Below are positions 58,792 to 64,000 of a DNA stretch of 64,000 bases, piece by piece (positions within the stretch are counted from its first letter, which is position 1; each line of letters starts with the position of its first letter). The position numbers and the translations under genes are program-made. The notes below the pieces were generated by a model, which did no database searches, was not told where the DNA came from, and was given only the letters and a program-made list of their open reading frames with translations. Source of the DNA: Capsaspora owczarzaki ATCC 30864 (taxonomy: Eukaryota > Opisthokonta > Filasterea); assembly GCF_000151315.2 (NCBI RefSeq), contig NW_011887296.1:1087095-1151094 (forward strand), in the 5' to 3' direction.

Positions 58792-61700
58792 TCACTGAGG
58801 TTGCTTCCCAGACATGAGTCGTTGAATCAGCTCATTCTGCTCAGCGAGCTGCTTGCGAAGCGCAGCAATCTCGTCATCTCGCTCTGACACAGCCCGCACG
58901 AATTCTTCCACGGGAATGAGGCGGTTGGCGGCCGTAGATAGCGGACCAGCTCCGGCGGCAGAGGCTACATCGGTAGCTGGCGGCACGGAAGCATGATGGT
59001 CGCTCGACGCGTCGTCGGCAACGAGGAGACCAAACTCGAGAATCTGGGCGGCATCGGGTCGGTTTGCGGGGTTCTCCGCGGTCAGCCACAGCACAAACGC
59101 AGCTTCCTTGGGGTAGTCTGTCAACATGCGTTTGGGCAAAATGCCCTTGCGCAAGTCACGCAGCGCAATCGCTCGCTCCATGTCTGTTGCGAACGGACAG
59201 AAAAGCTCAAAGAAGATGATGCCCAAGCTGTAAATATCGGCTTGGTAGTCGTAGTTGTTTCCGTTCAGTTGCTCGGGAGCAGCGTACGTCACAGTGCCGA
59301 CACCCGAAGTGAGGCCAGAGGTCTCGCTTTCGAGAAGGGAATGCGCAGTCGCGTCCAGGGAGGTGATGGAGGCGCGGTTTAGCCCGTTCTGTCCCCCAGC
59401 GCGGCGATTGCGCGCCGCTACCAAAGCAGACGCAGCGCTCAACGGAGCAGCGGATCCCGCAGCACCACTAGAAGGAGCGCCATCCACAGCCACAGCCACA
59501 GCCGCGGGAGGTGACAAGGGCGACGGCACAGTTGCATTCGGCTGCGGCGTCACTGCTAATGACGACGAGGGGCTGGTGCCATCTGTGCTCTGCTCGTCCG
59601 TGGACGTTGCTGTATCCTCGAAAGCAATGTCGGCCGCAAGCCCAAAGTCGCCAATCTTGACCTGAGATGCCGAATCCAACAAAAACAGGTTGCTGGGCTT
59701 GAGATCGCGGTGCACAATGCCTTGCGAGTGGATGTACGCAACGCCCAGCAAGGTTTGGCGGAAAAAGTTCATGTTTTGCTTTGGATCAATCACAGAGTAC
59801 GGATTGATGGGGCTGGTGTTGCTGACGGAGGTAGCAGACAACGGGAATGCTGGCGGCTGCTGGGTTGCCACGTTGGGAGACGAGACATTGGACTGGGCCA
59901 TGTTGGCAAAACGAGCGTTACGAGCCTTAAGCCAGTCACGAAGCGTGTACTCGCACAGTTGCATTTGGATGAAGAGGGTCAGGCGCATTTGTAGCAGCGG
60001 ATTTGCGGGTAACTCTTCGCTATCGCGTCCCTTGGTGGGAGCGGCGACGGCGGCTGAGCCAAGCTTGTTTGAATGAGGACCAGCGTGCCGCATTGGTGGA
60101 TGGCCGGGATTGTGCTTTGGGTGGGGATGGGGGAAGGAGTTTTTGGTCAACCGATCGAGATGCGAGTGAAGCTCGTCAAGGTCCTCTTGGTCGTCTTGAT
60201 CTTGGGTGGGTGTTTCATCGGAGGTAATGTCGCCAGTGCTGGGCCCCATGTTCGCGTCAATATCACCATCGTAGGACTCGCTGCCGTCGAACGAGTCGTA
60301 GTCGTCTTCAGTGACCTCGGAATCAATGCTCGAGCTGTGGACCTCGGTGACGGTGGTGCGCGAGTACATGATGGTTTCCGCCCGTGTCTTCAAGGCACTT
60401 TGCGCGAGCGGGGAGGACATTGTCCCGAACGAGGCTCTCCGCTCGGGCGTCTGGGCATTCGATGAGGCAAAGACAATGTCATCAGAAGCAGTCGAGTCGG
60501 CCGACGTTGGCTGACTTGACGAGTTGCCGACGAAAAACGAGACAATGTCAGATTGCAATGCGGGATCCGTAAGCAAGCCCTCCGAGCGCAGGGTTGCCGC
60601 AATGTGAGGGGGTTGTGAAGCGAGCAACGCACTCGTGCTTGGGCGCGGATGGCCCGAATTACCGTCACGGGCAGCAGCATTAGCAGCAGCAGCAGCAGCA
60701 GCAGCCAGTCCGGAAGTCAGGCGCGAGGGCGCAGTGCTGCGACCGACGTTGGTGGTTGTGGGCGCACGGTTGTCTGGTGTGTCCGCAAGCAGCTTCCGGA
60801 CAGTCAACGGCGGCGGTTGGCCTTTTTGCGAGCGGGCGAGACGCTGACGCAGGGTGCTGGGAGCCTGCGAGTACTCAATCCAGGCAGAATTGTAGCCGAC
60901 AACATTGGGGTGGTCGAGCCGAGCCAACGACTTGACTTCGCGAAACACTTTGCGAAACACATCGATCTGCGTGGATTTGAGGTGAATCTTTTTCACGGCA
61001 TAGTATCGACCGTCGAATTTGTTCAAGACCTTGTGAACTTTGCCAAACCCGCCTCGTCCGAGCTGGTTGTACTCGACAAAGTCATCACGGTAGCGCGAGT
61101 TGGCAAACATGCTCGACTCGACAGCCCCGGTATCGCTTAGATTTGAGCTGAAGACGCCAGTGGGGCCCTTTGCGGTTTCGTCCAAGGCAGGCGAGTAAAA
61201 CAGGCCGGGCGAGCTTGCGTTCCGGACGACAAGAGCGCCTTGAGGGCCAGAAGGGTTTCCAACAGAGTGGTCGCCACCAGCGTTCGATGCGAGATCGCTC
61301 GCGTCCCCACCAGCCAGGTATTCGAGCGAACGTGTGCGACGCAACTCCTCTTCCGTGTCCACCGCCTGGATGGCTTGCGAGATGAGCGTTCGGAAGGCCT
61401 TCTTGTAGGTGGAACGGACGGCACTCATTTCGTCCATGAAGGATAGATTATCCACAAGTCCAATACGCGCCAGCTGCTTGCAAATCACGAAAAACAGCTG
61501 ACGGTTGCGCGCCGGGTCCTTTTGCAGCATTTCGCAAAAGTTTTCCAACAGCGAGGCCAACAGAAGGTTGCTCTGCTGGCGCAGCTCATATGATACCGGG
61601 TCCATGGAGGAAGGTGCTGTGGCGGAAGGGTTAGGGGGCACGACGACGGGTGGGCTGGAAGCCAGCGGTGGCGCGAATGCAGTAGCAGTGCCATTTTTGA

Positions 61701-62625
61701 CGACACCCGTGCTACGGTGGTGAGCATTGAAGGGTGGAATTTCTTCATCATAGGAGGAGCTCAGCACTGGACGCGGCGGAGAAGTGCCAGACACGATCGT
61801 CTCAGGAGAAGAGAGCGAGTCGGAACCAAAGCTCGCGGCCATGGAAGCGGCAGCCACTCGGTGCATCTCGAGGCCCTCGGGAGTCAAGCCCGAGCGAGGG
61901 GTCGCACCGGACGCCGCCACCGATCCTGGGATGGCCATGGGCGTCGATGCCTGCCTGCGGTTTCGTTTTCGCAGCGCATTGGTGGACGAGTCGGACTCTG
62001 AGTCTACGCTGGCTTCATCATCGTCGGATTCATCGTCGTCATCGTCGTCATCGTCGTCGTCTTCATCGTCTTGGTCGCCATCGCTCAGCCAGCTCGAGTT
62101 GGACTTTGATCCGGCGGTCTTGTGGTAGCCCAGGTCATCCGGCGGCAGAGCGGGTCGGCATAGGCCGGGGTCAGGACGCTCTTGATGATTGGTAGCGTGA
62201 GACGCTGCAGACGATGAGGGGGCCCGTCGTCGTGCGGTGTGCTGGCACGATGATGCTGGACGTGCGATGAGAGTGATGAGACTGCTGCGAGTGGTGGTGG
62301 TGGTGGTGGTGGTGGTGGTGAGACTGATGATGCGGTTCGCGGTCGCTCGAGTACTCGAACAGAATGGACGAATCCGAATCTGCCATCATTCACACCACAC
62401 GGAACAGCCAGGGTCCCCCCCAGAAATGTTTGGATGATTGGAACAATTCATGAAAAAGGCATTCCGTGAGTTTTGAGTGTTAAGTCGGAAGTGCGGGGGG
62501 GGGGGAAAGAAAGAAGGGAAAGGGAGCTCGCTTTGTGTGCAAATCTTGGCGGACATACCTTCCTCCTCTTCTGCGTCAGAGCGATTTGCGCTTGCAGGCA
62601 GCGAACGCGTCGTCGCCATGGCCAT
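58792..62625 (-). CDS. EIF2AK1: eIF2-alpha kinase of the PEK/HRI type
   Basis: Would phosphorylate eIF2-alpha to slow translation under stress. The main exon runs from about 62100 to 58792. Exon 1 (62625-62559, [20 protein letters not shown]) joins in frame to an exon starting 62379 ([12 protein letters not shown], then a His run); its 3' boundary inside 62100-62330 is not settled, because that exon and the main frame are one base apart. The N-terminal domain resembles [43 protein letters not shown]. Kinase parts: [38 protein letters not shown], a 270-residue Ser-rich insert, [39 protein letters not shown], a 100-residue activation insert, [30 protein letters not shown] coiled coil ([20 protein letters not shown]) ends it, as in HRI. 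Catalytic residues are intact. Confidence 0.85.
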
Positions 62626-64000
62626 GGAATGATGCTTGTGACTTGAGTTCCTTTTGCTTTAGAGAGAGTTTTGCGAGTTGTCTGAAATGCGAAACAGGCG
62701 CAAAGACGGGATGGGATGATCCGAAAATCGAGACAACTAAGACACGCAAAACTAAGACACGACAAAGAGTGAAGAACAAAAGAAAAGGACTGAAACAAAA
62801 AAAAAAAAAGGAGAGAGTTTTTATGACAGGATTGAATAAAAAGGACAAAAGATATTAACAAAACAAAAGAGACATCAAAGAACACGAGAAGAGTTGGAGG
62901 AGATGATGGTGGAAAAGGAACGAACGAGTCTGCGCTCTCTGTAGATCAGGAAAGGACATCAAAGAACGAGATGAGATCACAATCAGTTAGTCATGAGTTC
63001 ATGATGTCAGTGCTTTGGAAAAAAAGAAAAAAAAGAATCATCGAGACGAGGCAATTTTGAGTCATGTGTTGAAAAGCCTGGGGAGAGAGAGATAGAGAGA
63101 GAGAGGCAAATAGAAAGAGCGAGCGATGACAGCGCGTTGAGCTGGCAGTATTTTTTTTGTTTGTGTTGTTCTAGCAACTTCTTCTGAGTCATGACAAGCA
63201 AAAGAGTTCAATGCAACAAGATTGAACAAAAAAAAAAAAACTAAAGAAAGGAAAAGGTTGAACTTGGTAAGCAGCCAAAGTACACAAATGGGGGGAAAAG
63301 CCGAGCAAGCAAAGTGAACGAGAAAACAACAACGAAAGGAAGGAAAAAAAAAAAAAAAAATGAACGCCTCTGAAATTTGTGATGATTGAACAGCACAAGT
63401 CAAAGAAGAAGAAGAAGAAGAAGAAGAAGAATTGGTGAATTGAAGGATAAGACAAAGAAGACGAAGAAGACGAAGAAGACGAAGAAGACAAAGACGGAGG
63501 GAATGGGATGGGGATGGAACAAGTGACCTCGTTTTGTTAACCGAGATGAACGCCAAAAACAACAAAGAAAAAGAAAAAAATGGGGGAAAATTCGATGATC
63601 CGAAAAAGCGCGGCATCATGCAATTGAACAAACGACGACGCACACCGAACGAGAACGAGACGTCAATCCACAAACCACAACAACAACAACAACAACAAGC
63701 ACAAGGCAGGAAAAAAAAGGGCAGCATTGGGACAAATCGCAGACGGAGGGGAGGGAAGGAAGGAAATAAGGAAGGCAACCGAACCAACCGTTCGCGGTCC
63801 CTCAACCCCACCCCCCTCGGCTCCTCCATGTCCATGTAAAAGCACAACCCTACTCTACGTTACAGCCAAACCAAGCCAAGACCGACCGAAAGACAGCCGA
63901 ACTTAACAGAATTGAAGAGAAGAGAGAGAAGCACGATTGTCAGAAACAACAACAACAACTAACAAAGCGCGAACTGTTCCATTGTGGACGGTTTTGTCGA
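62626..64000. other. Right end without a supported gene
   Basis: The upstream side of the HRI-like kinase, purine-rich on the plus strand: A runs, (GAA)n near 63405-63490 and (CAA)n near 63677-63700. The 261-codon minus-strand frame at 63062-63847 is Phe/Ser/Cys-rich low complexity and is not accepted. Promoter and 5' UTR of the kinase should lie near 62630-62900. Confidence 0.55.

Noticed and set aside
63062-63847. 261-codon minus-strand open frame
   Set aside because: Phe/Ser/Cys low complexity arising from purine-rich runs on the plus strand; no domain.

Overview
The window is nuclear DNA of a free-living unicellular eukaryote. Genes carry many short GT-AG introns (most about 55-180 nt), no operons are seen, and the products are standard eukaryotic ones: deoxyhypusine synthase, VPS35, GCP4, eIF3h, CDC50, a mitochondrial AFG3-type protease, a Rieske protein and an eIF2-alpha kinase. 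An HRI-like kinase, a USP10 orthologue with an N-terminal FGDF motif, a HAM1-like lipid-binding-fold protein and an LRR-TKL kinase together point to a single-celled opisthokont, probably a holozoan such as a filasterean (Capsaspora-like). That placement is inference. Intergenic and intronic DNA is littered with poly(A)/poly(T) runs up to 43 nt.

Left part (1-16.4 kb): the 3' part of deoxyhypusine synthase (+), a kelch protein with a myristoylation-type N terminus (-), a 2.4 kb gene-poor stretch with a 100-N assembly gap, a Ulp1/C48-type cysteine peptidase gene (+), 2.8 kb with no recognisable gene, then MGAT1 (N-acetylglucosaminyltransferase I, -, 3 exons) and USP10 (-, 7 exons). USP10 and VPS35 start 158 bp apart on opposite strands.

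Middle part (16.4-31 kb): VPS35 (+, 7 exons, the first only the ATG), a HAM1-like protein (+) ending in seven GY-x2-G-x-PGG repeats, a METTL21-like methyltransferase (-), GCP4 of the gamma-tubulin complex (+, 14 exons rebuilt here, 667 aa) and an unrecognised 159-aa gene with very short introns (+).

Right-centre (31-41.3 kb), the most unusual region: a 2,078-aa surface protein whose ectodomain looks like a bacterial-type peptidoglycan amidase plus golvesin-like, FN3 and glutaminase-like domains. The amidase metal ligands appear lost, and the ectodomain sits on a stalk of about 1,200 Ser/Ala/Val residues with one membrane span. Next comes an LRR-TKL kinase-RING gene whose LRRs lie in identical 84-nt phase-2 exons repeated every 160 bp, partly duplicated.

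Right part (41.9-64 kb): eIF3h (+), CDC50 (+), AFG3-like m-AAA protease (-), Rieske iron-sulfur protein (+), an intronless 2,029-aa SecA-like ATPase with C-terminal TPRs (+), and an HRI/PEK-type eIF2-alpha kinase (-). The last 1.4 kb has no supported gene. I saw no tRNA, rRNA or CRISPR array.

Exon boundaries were worked out by hand from reading frame, GT-AG sites and remembered family sequences. No alignment or database search was run.
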